The notes beneath the pieces are model-generated. The model was not told the origin of the DNA. It made no database searches and saw nothing but the letters and a program-made list of their open reading frames with translations. Shown here piece by piece: positions 25,278 through 33,308 of a stretch of 64,000 nt of DNA (within the stretch, counting starts at the first letter, position 1; each line of letters opens with the position of its first letter). The translations under genes were made by a program, and so were the position numbers. The stretch covers positions 124,001-188,000 of the forward strand of contig NZ_OMPQ01000005.1 of NCBI RefSeq assembly GCF_900313025.1, in the 5' to 3' direction. This stretch comes from Pseudophaeobacter sp. EL27 (GTDB lineage: Bacteria; Pseudomonadota; Alphaproteobacteria; Rhodobacterales; Rhodobacteraceae).

Positions 25278-26534
25278 CTACAACCGGAAACTGTCGTAGG
25301 GGATGAAGCGCACTGGATGGCCAGGAATGATCTCCAATGCACCGTCGCCCAGCTCCACAAGGCCTTCGGCCCAGCTGAGACCAGAAATACGCGCGGACCC
25401 TTCTGATTTGAACACCTCAACCTGACCGTCGCGGATCCGCGCACGCAGATATTCGCGTCGACCCGTTTTTTTGCGCTTCGCAAAAGCGGCTGGCAGGTCA
25501 AACCCCAGGGGTTCTTGCCAGTTGGCGCCTGCCATCTGCCCCATGGCCGGGCGGGCGAAGATCAGCGTACAAACCAAGGCCGCCACCGGGTTTCCTGGCA
25601 GGCCAAAAATCGGCACGCCGTTCCAGAGCGCCAGGGCCAGCGGGCGCCCTGGTTTCAGCGCAATGCGCCATTCCTGCAGGGCACCGCTTTCGCGCAGCAG
25701 TGCCGAAACATGGTCTTCGTCCCCTGCCGAAGCGCCTCCACTGGTGAGGATCACATCCACCTCGAATGCCGCCTTGTCCAGCCGGGCGCGCAGGGTCGCG
25801 CGATCATCAGCGACCCGGCCAAGGTCCACCGGGACAAACCCCATCTGCCGCAGCAGGGCCAGCAGCATGGGCCGGTTCGCATCATAGATCTGTCCGGGGG
25901 CTGCCATTTCACCAACCTCGCAGAGCTCATCCCCCGTAGAAAGAACCCCAACCCGCAGCGGCAGATAGACTTCGAACGCGTCAATACCGGCGGCAGCTGC
26001 CAGGGCCAGATCCGCCGGGGTGATGACCCGGCCAGCGGTCAAGATTGCTTCGCCCGTGTTAAAATCTTCACCTGCCTTACGGGTATTGGCGCCCTGCTTG
26101 AGTGGGCCGCGAAAGGCGATTTCGCCCTTGCCCAGGGTTACGTCCTCTTCGAGGATCACTGTTTCCACCCCGGCTGGCAGAGCTGCGCCCGTGAGGATGC
26201 GGATGGCCTGCCCTGCAGGCACTGTGCCCTCATAGGCCAGTCCGGCGGCGGCGCGGCCCTTTACCAAAGGCATGACATGTGCGCCCTCTGCTATGGATCC
26301 GGCAAACCCATAGCCATCAACCGCCGTGTTGGGCAGGGCCGGATTGGAGCGTTTGGCAATGACATCCTTTGCCAGCACCCGACCCAGAGCAGCAGAGAGC
26401 GAGAGGGTCTCACTGCTGACAACTCTCTTCAACCGCTCACGCAGCAGGGCCAGGGCCTCATCAACCGGGGTCCAGTCGACGCCGGCCGGCAGGGAGAAAC
26501 AATCGTTGCGCAGCGGTGGTGGGGTCAAGGGCAT
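25278..26534 (-). CDS. moeA: molybdopterin molybdotransferase
   Basis: Inserts molybdate into adenylylated molybdopterin, the last common step of Mo-cofactor synthesis. 418 aa in the usual domain order, with the N-terminal NTAVDGYGFA segment, the central MoCF-binding domain with STGDEL and SGGASAGDEDHV, the LPGNPVAALV motif near residue 310, and a C-terminal beta domain. It follows mobB by 27 bp on the same strand and so closes a Mo-cofactor unit fdhD-hypothetical-mobA-mobB-moeA. Confidence 0.96.
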   Translation of the reverse strand: MPLTPPPLRNDCFSLPAGVDWTPVDEALALLRERLKRVVSSETLSLSAALGRVLAKDVIAKRSNPALPNTAVDGYGFAGSIAEGAHVMPLVKGRAAAGLAYEGTVPAGQAIRILTGAALPAGVETVILEEDVTLGKGEIAFRGPLKQGANTRKAGEDFNTGEAILTAGRVITPADLALAAAAGIDAFEVYLPLRVGVLSTGDELCEVGEMAAPGQIYDANRPMLLALLRQMGFVPVDLGRVADDRATLRARLDKAAFEVDVILTSGGASAGDEDHVSALLRESGALQEWRIALKPGRPLALALWNGVPIFGLPGNPVAALVCTLIFARPAMGQMAGANWQEPLGFDLPAAFAKRKKTGRREYLRARIRDGQVEVFKSEGSARISGLSWAEGLVELGDGALEIIPGHPVRFIPYDSFRL

Positions 26535-26561
26535 TTGGGTCTCACCTTCACAAAAGACGGG

Positions 26562-27053
26562 CTAGAGCATCAGCTCTGCGGCGATAAAATCCGCTATGGC
26601 CGTTGTGTCATCCAGATCAAAGACGGGGCGGTCCAGGTCCAGCGGTACATCGCTGGCCAGAGCCCGGATATTGGGGTCTTGCGGGGCGATCAAGGGCTGG
26701 CCTGCGACGGCCCGGTGGGCTTCGATCTTGGGGTGGGGTTCCCGCTTGTAGCCCTCAACCAGCACCAGATCGACGGGAGAAAGCCGTGCCAGCAGTTCTG
26801 ACAGCGGAGGCTCCACTGCGCCGCGCAGCTCCTGCATGATGGCGATACGGTGGGTCGAGGCCAGCACCACCTCGGAGGCGCCCGCCATACGGTGGCGGTG
26901 GCTGTCGGTGCCCTGTTGATCCACATCCGTGCTGTGATGGGCATGTTTGATGGTTGAGACCGTCAAGCCGCGTTCGGTGAACTCTGCCACCAGACGTTCC
27001 ATCAGCCCGGTTTTACCGCAGTTCTTCCAGCCCGTGACACCGTAGAGATTCAT
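26562..27053 (-). CDS. mobB: molybdopterin-guanine dinucleotide biosynthesis protein B
   Basis: GTP-binding P-loop protein of 163 aa that assists MobA in making the guanine-dinucleotide form of the molybdenum cofactor. Walker-type loop GWKNCGKTGLMERL lies at residues 8-21, then STIKHAHH with the conserved His pair, and LVLVEGYKREPHPKIE. It overlaps mobA by 4 bp (ATGA), consistent with translational coupling, and precedes moeA. Confidence 0.94.
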   Translation of the reverse strand: MNLYGVTGWKNCGKTGLMERLVAEFTERGLTVSTIKHAHHSTDVDQQGTDSHRHRMAGASEVVLASTHRIAIMQELRGAVEPPLSELLARLSPVDLVLVEGYKREPHPKIEAHRAVAGQPLIAPQDPNIRALASDVPLDLDRPVFDLDDTTAIADFIAAELML

Positions 27054-27685
27054 CTGAGCAGCTCCTCCGCCCGTTGCAGATCCTCGGGCGTGTTGACGTT
27101 GAAAAAGGGATCAAAGGGGGTGGCCTCGAACAGGGCTTCGCGGCCCTGATGCTGATCAGTCCAGATCACCACCTTGCGCAAACCATCCTGGAGCGCGCGG
27201 CGCAGATCATCCCGCAGCGCCACGGGCCAGAGGCCAAAGGTGGGGTGGCGGTTGACCTTGCTGCGGCCGCCGGATTTCAGTTCTTCGCCAGTACGTGGTG
27301 TGGTGGCCAGCACCAGCGGATATTTCTGCCCGTCGGAGGCTGCAACCAGCTGCGCCACCAGATTCGTCGGGAAGAACGGCGTATCGGCGGCGGCGGTAAC
27401 GATGCTGTCAGCGCCCTGTTCAGCCGCCCAGTCGAGCCCGGCCAGCACCCCGGCAAGAGGACCGGCAAAACCTTCGATACTGTCGGCCACCACCGGCAGG
27501 CCCAGATCGGCAAAGCGCGCCGCATCGCCGTTGGCGTTGAGCGCCAGGCCGGAAACCTGCGGTGCCAGCCTGTCCCGCACCCGCTCCAGCAGGCTGTGGC
27601 CACCGATCTGAAGCAGCCCCTTGTCGCCGCCGCCCATGCGGGTGGCGAGGCCACCTGCGAGGATTACACCGAGAGGTTTGGTCAT
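27050..27685 (-). CDS. mobA: molybdenum cofactor guanylyltransferase
   Basis: Nucleotidyltransferase that attaches GMP to Mo-molybdopterin, giving the cofactor used by formate dehydrogenases and DMSO-reductase-type enzymes. 211 aa with the LAGGLATRMGGGDKGLL nucleotide-binding signature at residues 10-26 and a TAAADTPFFP acidic Mg2+ site near 100. It starts directly after the stop of the small membrane protein gene and overlaps mobB by 4 bp. Confidence 0.95.
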   Translation of the reverse strand: MTKPLGVILAGGLATRMGGGDKGLLQIGGHSLLERVRDRLAPQVSGLALNANGDAARFADLGLPVVADSIEGFAGPLAGVLAGLDWAAEQGADSIVTAAADTPFFPTNLVAQLVAASDGQKYPLVLATTPRTGEELKSGGRSKVNRHPTFGLWPVALRDDLRRALQDGLRKVVIWTDQHQGREALFEATPFDPFFNVNTPEDLQRAEELLR

Positions 27686-28024
27686 TTATTGATCTCCTAT
27701 GACGTCGTATGGACGCGTCAACAGAAAAGAGAGTGCAAAAAAGCTCGACAAAAACAGGAACCCTTCCAATCCCAGGAAGACAAAAACCATGCCAAAATAG
27801 GCTACGTAGATGCCAAGAAATACCAAACGGCATCGCCGCACATTGCGTTGCAGCAAAGAACTGCCACCATTGATGCCCCGAAAGATCACGCGGCCCGAGA
27901 CGGATCCGTCAAGAAAGGAGACCCCAAGCTGTTGGGCAATCGGTCTCCAACACAGAAACATAGCCAAGAAAGAAAGTACTACCAGCGAAAGTGAACCAAA
28001 ATAGAAAGAGGCGAGGTTGCTCAT
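27686..28024 (-). CDS. hypothetical membrane protein, atypical composition
   Basis: A 112-aa protein with about three hydrophobic segments (residues 6-27, 64-80 and 82-103). I do not recognise it. It is visibly more A/T-rich than the genes around it and has no clear ribosome binding site, but its stop codon abuts the mobA ATG, so it is probably transcribed with mobA. The composition hints at insertion between fdhD and mobA. A role in cofactor synthesis is not implied. Confidence 0.6.
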   Translation of the reverse strand: MSNLASFYFGSLSLVVLSFLAMFLCWRPIAQQLGVSFLDGSVSGRVIFRGINGGSSLLQRNVRRCRLVFLGIYVAYFGMVFVFLGLEGFLFLSSFFALSFLLTRPYDVIGDQ

Positions 28025-28091
28025 TGCGCAGCCGTCCAGCGCCCGAGTCGGCGGGTTCGCTTTGCCAAAAAGAAAGACGTCCTCACTCTGC

Positions 28092-28985
28092 TCACCCCTC
28101 CCCCTTCCGGCGATGCTTCTTCTCTTCCTGCGGCACTGTTTTTGGGTCGACGTCCCGCTCCAACCGCTCGTCGCCGGACAAGCAGGTAAACCGCTGCCCC
28201 TTCATGCGCCCAATCAGGGTGAGGCCAACCTGTTGGGCGATCTCGACCCCCCAGGCGGTGAAACCCGAGCGCGAGGCCAGGACGGGTATGCCCATCATTG
28301 CGGTTTTGATCACCATCTCAGAGGTCATCCGCCCCGTGGTATACAAGATCTTGTCCGAGGCTGAGACGCCCTCTGACAACATCCAGCCGGCGATCTTGTC
28401 CACCGCGTTGTGGCGGCCCACGTCCTCCATATAGACCAGCGGGCGATCCTTATGACAGAGCACCGTGCCATGTATCGCCCCGGCCTCAAGGTAGAGCGAG
28501 GGTGTACGGTTGATCTTATGTGCCAGCGCATAGAGCCAGGAAGTCTTGACCGGGGTGGCAGGCAGCTGCACATCCTCCAGCCCCTCCATCATATCGCCAA
28601 AGACGGTGCCCACTGCACAGCCTGAGGTGCGGGTCTTTTTCTGCAGCTTTTCCTCATGGCTGGTTTCAACGGCTGTGCGCACGACAACGGTTTCCAGCTC
28701 TTCGTCAAAATCCACCCGCGTGACCACATCATCGGGCAGCAGCATGCCCTGATTGCGCAGGAAGCCAAGCGCCAGATATTCGGGGTAGTCGCCAATGGTC
28801 ATGGCGGTGACAATTTCCTGCCGGTTCAGATAGATGGTCAGCGGGCGTTCTTCGACCACCGACAGATCCACAAGTATGCCGTGCTCGTCCCGGCCCTGCA
28901 CCGGGCGGGTCAGCCCTGCGCGGCCTGGATCAGGCGCAATCAGATACTCCGCCAGAATTTCTGTGAGGTCAGATTTTTTTACCAA
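28092..28985 (-). CDS. fdhD: formate dehydrogenase accessory sulfurtransferase FdhD
   Basis: Transfers sulfur to the molybdenum cofactor to activate formate dehydrogenases, and lies next to mobA, mobB and moeA. About 297 aa. The signature is TSGCAVGTVFGD near residue 117: only one cysteine is present, whereas E. coli FdhD has a CxxC pair. GRHNAVDKIAGW and TGRMTSEMVIKTA are also typical. No ATG fits; TTG at 28985, with AGAGG 8 nt upstream, is the best start, and TTG 28991 is an alternative. It diverges from azlC with about 55 bp between starts. The formate dehydrogenase subunits are not in the window. Confidence 0.93.
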   Translation of the reverse strand: MVKKSDLTEILAEYLIAPDPGRAGLTRPVQGRDEHGILVDLSVVEERPLTIYLNRQEIVTAMTIGDYPEYLALGFLRNQGMLLPDDVVTRVDFDEELETVVVRTAVETSHEEKLQKKTRTSGCAVGTVFGDMMEGLEDVQLPATPVKTSWLYALAHKINRTPSLYLEAGAIHGTVLCHKDRPLVYMEDVGRHNAVDKIAGWMLSEGVSASDKILYTTGRMTSEMVIKTAMMGIPVLASRSGFTAWGVEIAQQVGLTLIGRMKGQRFTCLSGDERLERDVDPKTVPQEEKKHRRKGEG

Positions 28986-29040
28986 TTGCAAAACCTCTGT
29001 AAGCTGCCTAGCTGTTTGGCAGTCAATCTAGGACGCGCGC

Positions 29041-29781
29041 ATGGCAATCACCACCACGAAATCCCTCTTTCTGAGAGGCTTGATCGACAGTCTGCCTTTT
29101 CTGCTTGTGGCCAGTCCTTTTGGCCTGCTTTTTGGCGTTCTTGCAGCCGAAGCGGGACTAAATGTCCTTGAAGCCCTGGCTTTCTCCCTGGCGGTATTTG
29201 CTGGCGCTGCCCAGTTCACCGCCCTGCAACTACTGCAGGAGAACACGCCGCTGTTGATCGTGCTCACCTCGGCGCTGGCGGTGAACCTGAGGATGGGAAT
29301 GTATTCGGCCTCGCTGACGCCCTATCTTGGGGATGCGCCCATGTGGCAGCGCGCCTGTGCCGCCTATATGACCGTGGATCAATCCTATGCGCTATCGATC
29401 GTAAAGTTCGAAGACGAGCCCGAGATGACCACATCCCAGCGCATGGCCTATTTCTTTGGCACCACCTCGGTGATTGCCCCCAGTTGGATGATTGCAACGG
29501 TGATCGGTGCCTGGGTTGGCGCTCAGATCCCGGCAAGCTGGGGGTTGGATTTTGTGCTGCCGCTGGCCTTTCTGGCGATGATCGGACCGATGCTGCGCAC
29601 ACCTGCCCACATGGTCGCCTGTTTTGTTGCCATTGTTGCCTCGCTGCCGGCCACGCTGATGCCGCATAACCTCGGCCTGATCGTCGCCGGGCTGGCGGGA
29701 ATGATGGCGGGCGCACAGACTGAACTCTGGCTGGAGCGAGCTGCCGCGCGCAGCAATGCCGAGCAGGAGACCGCGCCATGA
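29041..29781 (+). CDS. azlC: AzlC family branched-chain amino acid exporter, large subunit
   Basis: Inner-membrane permease of 246 aa with about seven hydrophobic segments and the AzlC start pattern (SPFGLLFGVLAAEAGL, FAGAAQFTALQLL, NLRMGMYSASL). With AzlD it forms a branched-chain amino acid (or analogue) exporter. It overlaps azlD by 4 bp (ATGA), the usual arrangement, and diverges from fdhD. The substrate is assumed from the family. Confidence 0.92.
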   Translation: MAITTTKSLFLRGLIDSLPFLLVASPFGLLFGVLAAEAGLNVLEALAFSLAVFAGAAQFTALQLLQENTPLLIVLTSALAVNLRMGMYSASLTPYLGDAPMWQRACAAYMTVDQSYALSIVKFEDEPEMTTSQRMAYFFGTTSVIAPSWMIATVIGAWVGAQIPASWGLDFVLPLAFLAMIGPMLRTPAHMVACFVAIVASLPATLMPHNLGLIVAGLAGMMAGAQTELWLERAAARSNAEQETAP

Positions 29782-30107
29782 ACACGTTTGACCAAACCAG
29801 CCTCTGGATCGTGATCATTGGCATGGCCTTGGGCAGTTTTGCCCTGCGTTTTGCCTTTATTGGGTTCATGGGCGGGCGGAAAATGCCGGACTGGCTGATG
29901 CGGCACCTGCGCTACACGGCGGTGGCCATCCTGCCGGCATTGGTCACGCCCCTGGTGGTCTGGCCCTCGCCAACAGGCGGAGAGACCAGCCTGCCCCATC
30001 TGGCCGTGGCGGCGCTGACCTTTGCGGTTGGGTATCTCACCCGCAATGTGCTCTGGGCACTGCTGAGCGGCGTTTGCGGGTTTTTATTGCTGTTCTTGCT
30101 CGGCTGA
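29778..30107 (+). CDS. azlD: AzlD family transporter small subunit
   Basis: A 109-aa integral membrane protein with about three to four helices, the AzlD pattern FALRFAFIGFMGGRKMPDWL near the N-terminus and LPALVTPLVVWP in the middle. It is the small partner of AzlC and overlaps its gene by ATGA. The gene ends 53 bp before the convergent lipoprotein gene. Confidence 0.92.
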   Translation: MNTFDQTSLWIVIIGMALGSFALRFAFIGFMGGRKMPDWLMRHLRYTAVAILPALVTPLVVWPSPTGGETSLPHLAVAALTFAVGYLTRNVLWALLSGVCGFLLLFLLG

Positions 30108-30109
30108 GA

Positions 30110-30148
30110 GGAAACAAGAAGGGCCGAGCCGGTTTCCCAGGCTCAGCC
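30110..30148 (-). terminator. terminator of the minus-strand lipoprotein gene
   Basis: On the minus strand a 9-bp stem with one G-U pair (arms 30122-30130 and 30140-30148, 9-nt loop) is followed by CTTCTTGTTT. It lies 12 nt past the stop of the gene ending at 30160 and between convergent genes. Confidence 0.6.
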
Positions 30149-30159
30149 GCTGTAGACCT

Positions 30160-30834
30160 TTATTCCTCAGCCGACGTGGTCTCGTAGTTCAGGACCACAT
30201 TGCCTTCTGCCAGGGCTTTTTGCAGATCGGCGTCGTCATCTTCATAGTACTTGGTAGTGACCACACCAGGCAAAGCGCCAAACTGTTCCGACAGTTTTAC
30301 CGGGTAAAACGTGGTCTTCAGCCCCTCAAGCCCTGGGATCTGGCTCAGGATGGAGGAGGTTGAATTGGCGCAGTAGGCGCCAGGGACCCGACCATTGGTA
30401 ATCGCCAGCTCATAGGCCAGCTGCGCCTGTGCAGGGGTCACCTCGAGACGCTGCATCACCACATGGTGGGTGCTGCGGGCATGGGCACCGCGATAGGCTA
30501 GCACCACTCCAGGCGTGATGCCAAACAACACGTCATTCCGCTCTGGCACCACATCGGCATAAAACGACCCCGCAGGGTCAAAAATGATCCGCTCGGAGGC
30601 ATTGATCATCAGCGAGGTATGCCCACCAGATCCGGTCCGGTTGTTGACCATGGTATAAAGCGTCAGCGCCGGTGCGCCGCTATGCACATATCGGGCTGCC
30701 GCAAGGGTCTTCGCATCAGCATTGGGCTTTTTCTGGGCTTCGCAGCCCGCAAGCGTAACACAGCACGCAAAAAGAGCCGTACGCATAGCGATACGGCCCG
30801 GCGCGGTGCGCCCAAACAGCTTACCAAAAGTCAT
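30160..30834 (-). CDS. lipoprotein with permuted NlpC/P60-like residues
   Basis: An exported protein of about 224 aa. A signal peptide ends in a lipobox LAGC. The domain after it has GGHTSLMI (candidate His) followed about 85 residues later by AYCANSTSSIL (candidate Cys). His before Cys with this spacing is the order of permuted NlpC/P60 (YiiX-like) cysteine hydrolases. This is inference from motifs only. The start is uncertain: ATG 30834 lies 10 nt after the upstream stop, while ATG 30786 would give a compact 15-residue signal peptide. It is probably cotranscribed with the oxidase subunit gene. Confidence 0.7.
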   Translation of the reverse strand: MTFGKLFGRTAPGRIAMRTALFACCVTLAGCEAQKKPNADAKTLAAARYVHSGAPALTLYTMVNNRTGSGGHTSLMINASERIIFDPAGSFYADVVPERNDVLFGITPGVVLAYRGAHARSTHHVVMQRLEVTPAQAQLAYELAITNGRVPGAYCANSTSSILSQIPGLEGLKTTFYPVKLSEQFGALPGVVTTKYYEDDDADLQKALAEGNVVLNYETTSAEE

Positions 30835-30843
30835 GTGCAAGGA

Positions 30844-30978
30844 TCAGGTTGCAAAAACAGCAAGGAACAGCGCCAGGATCACCAGGAAGATGGCGGAGCG
30901 CGTGGTGAAGGTGATGAAGCCTGCGTAGGTGTCTTCTTGAACTTTGGAGTCCATGGTGCCGTGTTTATGTTCAGCCAT
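30844..30978 (-). CDS. aa3-type cytochrome c oxidase subunit IV
   Basis: A 44-aa bacterial COX IV (PF07835-type) protein starting MAEHKHGTMDSKVQEDTYAGF, with one membrane helix (about residues 28-43). It is an accessory one-helix subunit of the aa3 oxidase in alphaproteobacteria. An in-frame start at 31044 would add 22 unconserved residues. The main oxidase genes are not in the window; the gene stands alone before the lipoprotein gene. Confidence 0.9.
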   Translation of the reverse strand: MAEHKHGTMDSKVQEDTYAGFITFTTRSAIFLVILALFLAVFAT

Positions 30979-31110
30979 AACGGATCTTTCTATTCGCGTA
31001 GGTGTTTTGTGCTGAATACTGGATTTCAAATTGCCTGTCACCACGTCATTGCCGCGCAGGGGGGCAAAAACCCACAGCTGCGGCCTATCGGTCGCGTCTT
31101 TGCCGGGACT

Positions 31111-31725
31111 TCAGCAGTTTGGATAGCCATAGCCCCAGCGCCAGGGCAATCCCGAGCAGGGTTCCCCTCCGAATCGCACTGCATAGAACATCGCCTGTGA
31201 CAGACGCCAAAAGGCCTGCTGCAGCACCTCTGTGCTGACGCCGTAGACCTGGGCCAGTTCCGCACCCTGCTCTTGGGCCATTTGCTGCACACAGAGGCGC
31301 AGCGCTTGATCCGCTGCCAGCCGGGCGTCATAGCTGGCCATGGCACTGCGGGCGCCGGTGATATCGTGATAGGCCCTGTCATGCGTGACACAGCAGGGTT
31401 CAAAGGGCGGCGCCTGGCTGTAGCGCGCGGCAAACCCCGGCCAATAGCCTGCCACCTGCCGCCAGCTTTCCGAAAGCCCGCCGCTGCAGCCATCCGAGGT
31501 AAACTCACTTGGGGTTTCAGCCAGATCAGCGATCCGCTCCAGCAACACAGCATGGGTCCTCAGCTCCAGCGCGCGGGCCCATTGCGACAGGCGTCCCATC
31601 TGCGCCTCTTCTGCCTTGCCCCCATGGGGCGCTGCCAAGAGCAGGCCCAGGAAAAGCAAACACCGCCCCCCGGTCCCGATCAGGGCCCAAGCGACGGTGC
31701 AGAGTTTTGGCATCAGATCAGGCAC
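31111..31725 (-). CDS. secreted phospholipase A2-like protein, predicted
   Basis: A 204-aa protein with an N-terminal signal sequence (about residues 1-38, cleavage near GKA-EE). The mature part carries FTSDGCSGGLSESW near residue 75, followed by PFEPCCVTHDRAYHD near 108 and RLAADQALRLCVQQ near 135. These resemble the prokaryotic phospholipase A2 layout: a calcium-loop DGCS, the catalytic C-x3-HD-x2-Y segment and a downstream catalytic Asp. Lipase activity is inferred from these motifs. The start is probably GTG 31725 with AGGG 6 nt upstream; ATG 31713 is possible. It lies upstream of the oxidase subunit gene. Confidence 0.72.
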   Translation of the reverse strand: MPDLMPKLCTVAWALIGTGGRCLLFLGLLLAAPHGGKAEEAQMGRLSQWARALELRTHAVLLERIADLAETPSEFTSDGCSGGLSESWRQVAGYWPGFAARYSQAPPFEPCCVTHDRAYHDITGARSAMASYDARLAADQALRLCVQQMAQEQGAELAQVYGVSTEVLQQAFWRLSQAMFYAVRFGGEPCSGLPWRWGYGYPNC

Positions 31726-31760
31726 ATCTGGCCCTTTGTGTAGGATAGCCCCGCGGTGGT

Positions 31761-32210
31761 TCAGGTCCCCAGATCGCTGGCGAGGCGAAAGCCGATGCGA
31801 TTGGCGGGGACTTCTTCACGCGGCTTGGGAAGGGCGCGGAGCATCACATTCATCTGGCTGACATGCTGCACCAGCTGGGTTTTGCTGCCACCACCATCGG
31901 TGCCGTAGAAGGTCACGATATCCGGGTCGTAGTAGCCCATGCCTTCGATCCGCAGCACACCTGCATCGCCACCCACAAAGCCCATCGCGACCTCATGCTC
32001 ACCATCCAGCTGCTTTTCAAAGTTCTGGATATAGAGGATCAGCCGCTCATAGGCCCAGCGCGCCTGGCTTTTGGCGTCATCGGTTTTCTGCAAAGGCTCC
32101 GGCACCTCGGTGAGGCCGTTTGTTGCCTCCGGATCCGCATGCACCTCATGCACGCAGGGCATTGCCGCCGCCTCGACTGCCTCGGCGCTGGTTGAAATCT
32201 TATTGTCCAT
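31761..32210 (-). CDS. DUF6173 family protein
   Basis: A 149-aa cytoplasmic protein with an acidic N-terminal region (1-55) and a conserved domain with RWAYERLILYIQNFEKQLD, GGDAGVLRIEGMGYYDPDIV and QLVQHVSQMNVMLRALP. I recognise it as DUF6173, common in Rhodobacteraceae and of unknown function. GGAG lies 9 nt before the ATG at 32210; a GTG two codons upstream is less likely. It sits alone between the MBL hydrolase and the phospholipase-like gene, all on the minus strand. Confidence 0.82.
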   Translation of the reverse strand: MDNKISTSAEAVEAAAMPCVHEVHADPEATNGLTEVPEPLQKTDDAKSQARWAYERLILYIQNFEKQLDGEHEVAMGFVGGDAGVLRIEGMGYYDPDIVTFYGTDGGGSKTQLVQHVSQMNVMLRALPKPREEVPANRIGFRLASDLGT

Positions 32211-32259
32211 GGCCACTCACTCCCCCTGCCATTTTTAGGCCGGAGAGCTGCCCCGGCGC

Positions 32260-33306
32260 TTATTCCTTGCTCTGGTACAGCCAGGCCCCGTCCTCGCGTT
32301 TGACACGGCTGACGCGATCTGTGCGGTACAGATGATTGACATGGGCCACGGCCTCGACCAGTGCAAGCCCATATTCACCCTCACCGATCTTACGCTTGAA
32401 CAGCGGCGCAAAACAATCCGCCGCCGTCTTGGGCGTTTCCAGATGGTTCATCAGCCGATCCAGCGCCCCGTGATGGTTGTCGATCAGCTGCCGCATGCGC
32501 AGCGGCAACCGGGTAAAGGGCAGCTTATGTCCGCCCAAGGCCAGGTGATCCGCCCGCGCCAAGGGGGCCAGACGCTCACAGGCTTCCAGCCATTCGCCCA
32601 AGGGATCGGCCATGGGTTCGGTGGCATAGACCCCGATATTGGGACTGATCGAGGCGAGAATCTGATCGCCGGTGATCACGAGATTGTCATCGCGGCTCCA
32701 GAAGGTGGCATGCTCTGGCGCGTGACCATTGCCCATATGCACGTCCCAATCGCGCCCGCCCATGCGAAAGACATCGCCCTGCTGCACCCGGGTAAAGCCC
32801 AGCGGCATCGGATAGACCATATCGGAGAAGTTGAACGGCCGGTCCGCCACCCGTTTGTCATAGATCTCTGCATCCATGCCCGCAGAGCGGTAATAGGCCA
32901 GGGTCTCGGCGGGCCAGACCTCTTGCACATCCAGCGTCAGCATCCGGGCAAAAAGCCAGGCGGTGCGGCTGGTGACCAGCTCGGCGCCATGTTCCGACTG
33001 GAGCCAGCCCGCCAGACCGATGTGATCGGGGTGATGATGGGTGCCAACAACGCGCGATACCGGCTTGCCCTTCAGGGGACCCGCCATCAGGCTCTCCCAG
33101 ATTTCGCGGCTTTTACGGGTGTTGAACCCGGTGTCGATCACTGTCCAGCTATCGCCCTCGTCCAGGGCATAGATATTGACGTGATCCAGCTTCATCGGCA
33201 GCGGTTGCCGCATCCAGAGAACCCCCTCGGCGACCTCGATCGCTTCGCCCAGCGCGGGTGGTTCGGTCCAGGGGGTGCGGGGGCCGACTTCGGGGACACT
33301 TGCCAT
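32260..33306 (-). CDS. MBL-fold metallo-hydrolase
   Basis: A 348-aa metallo-beta-lactamase-fold hydrolase with the metal motif THHHPDHIG near residue 95, an upstream DTG near 60, GNGHAPEH near 195 and a C-terminal alpha domain of the glyoxalase-II-like/LACTB2 kind. The substrate is unknown. It begins 2 bp after the acyl-CoA dehydrogenase stop on the same strand, so it is in that operon and may act on a thioester or lactone from the same pathway; this is inferred from context. Confidence 0.88.
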   Translation of the reverse strand: MASVPEVGPRTPWTEPPALGEAIEVAEGVLWMRQPLPMKLDHVNIYALDEGDSWTVIDTGFNTRKSREIWESLMAGPLKGKPVSRVVGTHHHPDHIGLAGWLQSEHGAELVTSRTAWLFARMLTLDVQEVWPAETLAYYRSAGMDAEIYDKRVADRPFNFSDMVYPMPLGFTRVQQGDVFRMGGRDWDVHMGNGHAPEHATFWSRDDNLVITGDQILASISPNIGVYATEPMADPLGEWLEACERLAPLARADHLALGGHKLPFTRLPLRMRQLIDNHHGALDRLMNHLETPKTAADCFAPLFKRKIGEGEYGLALVEAVAHVNHLYRTDRVSRVKREDGAWLYQSKE

Positions 33307-33308
33307 GA

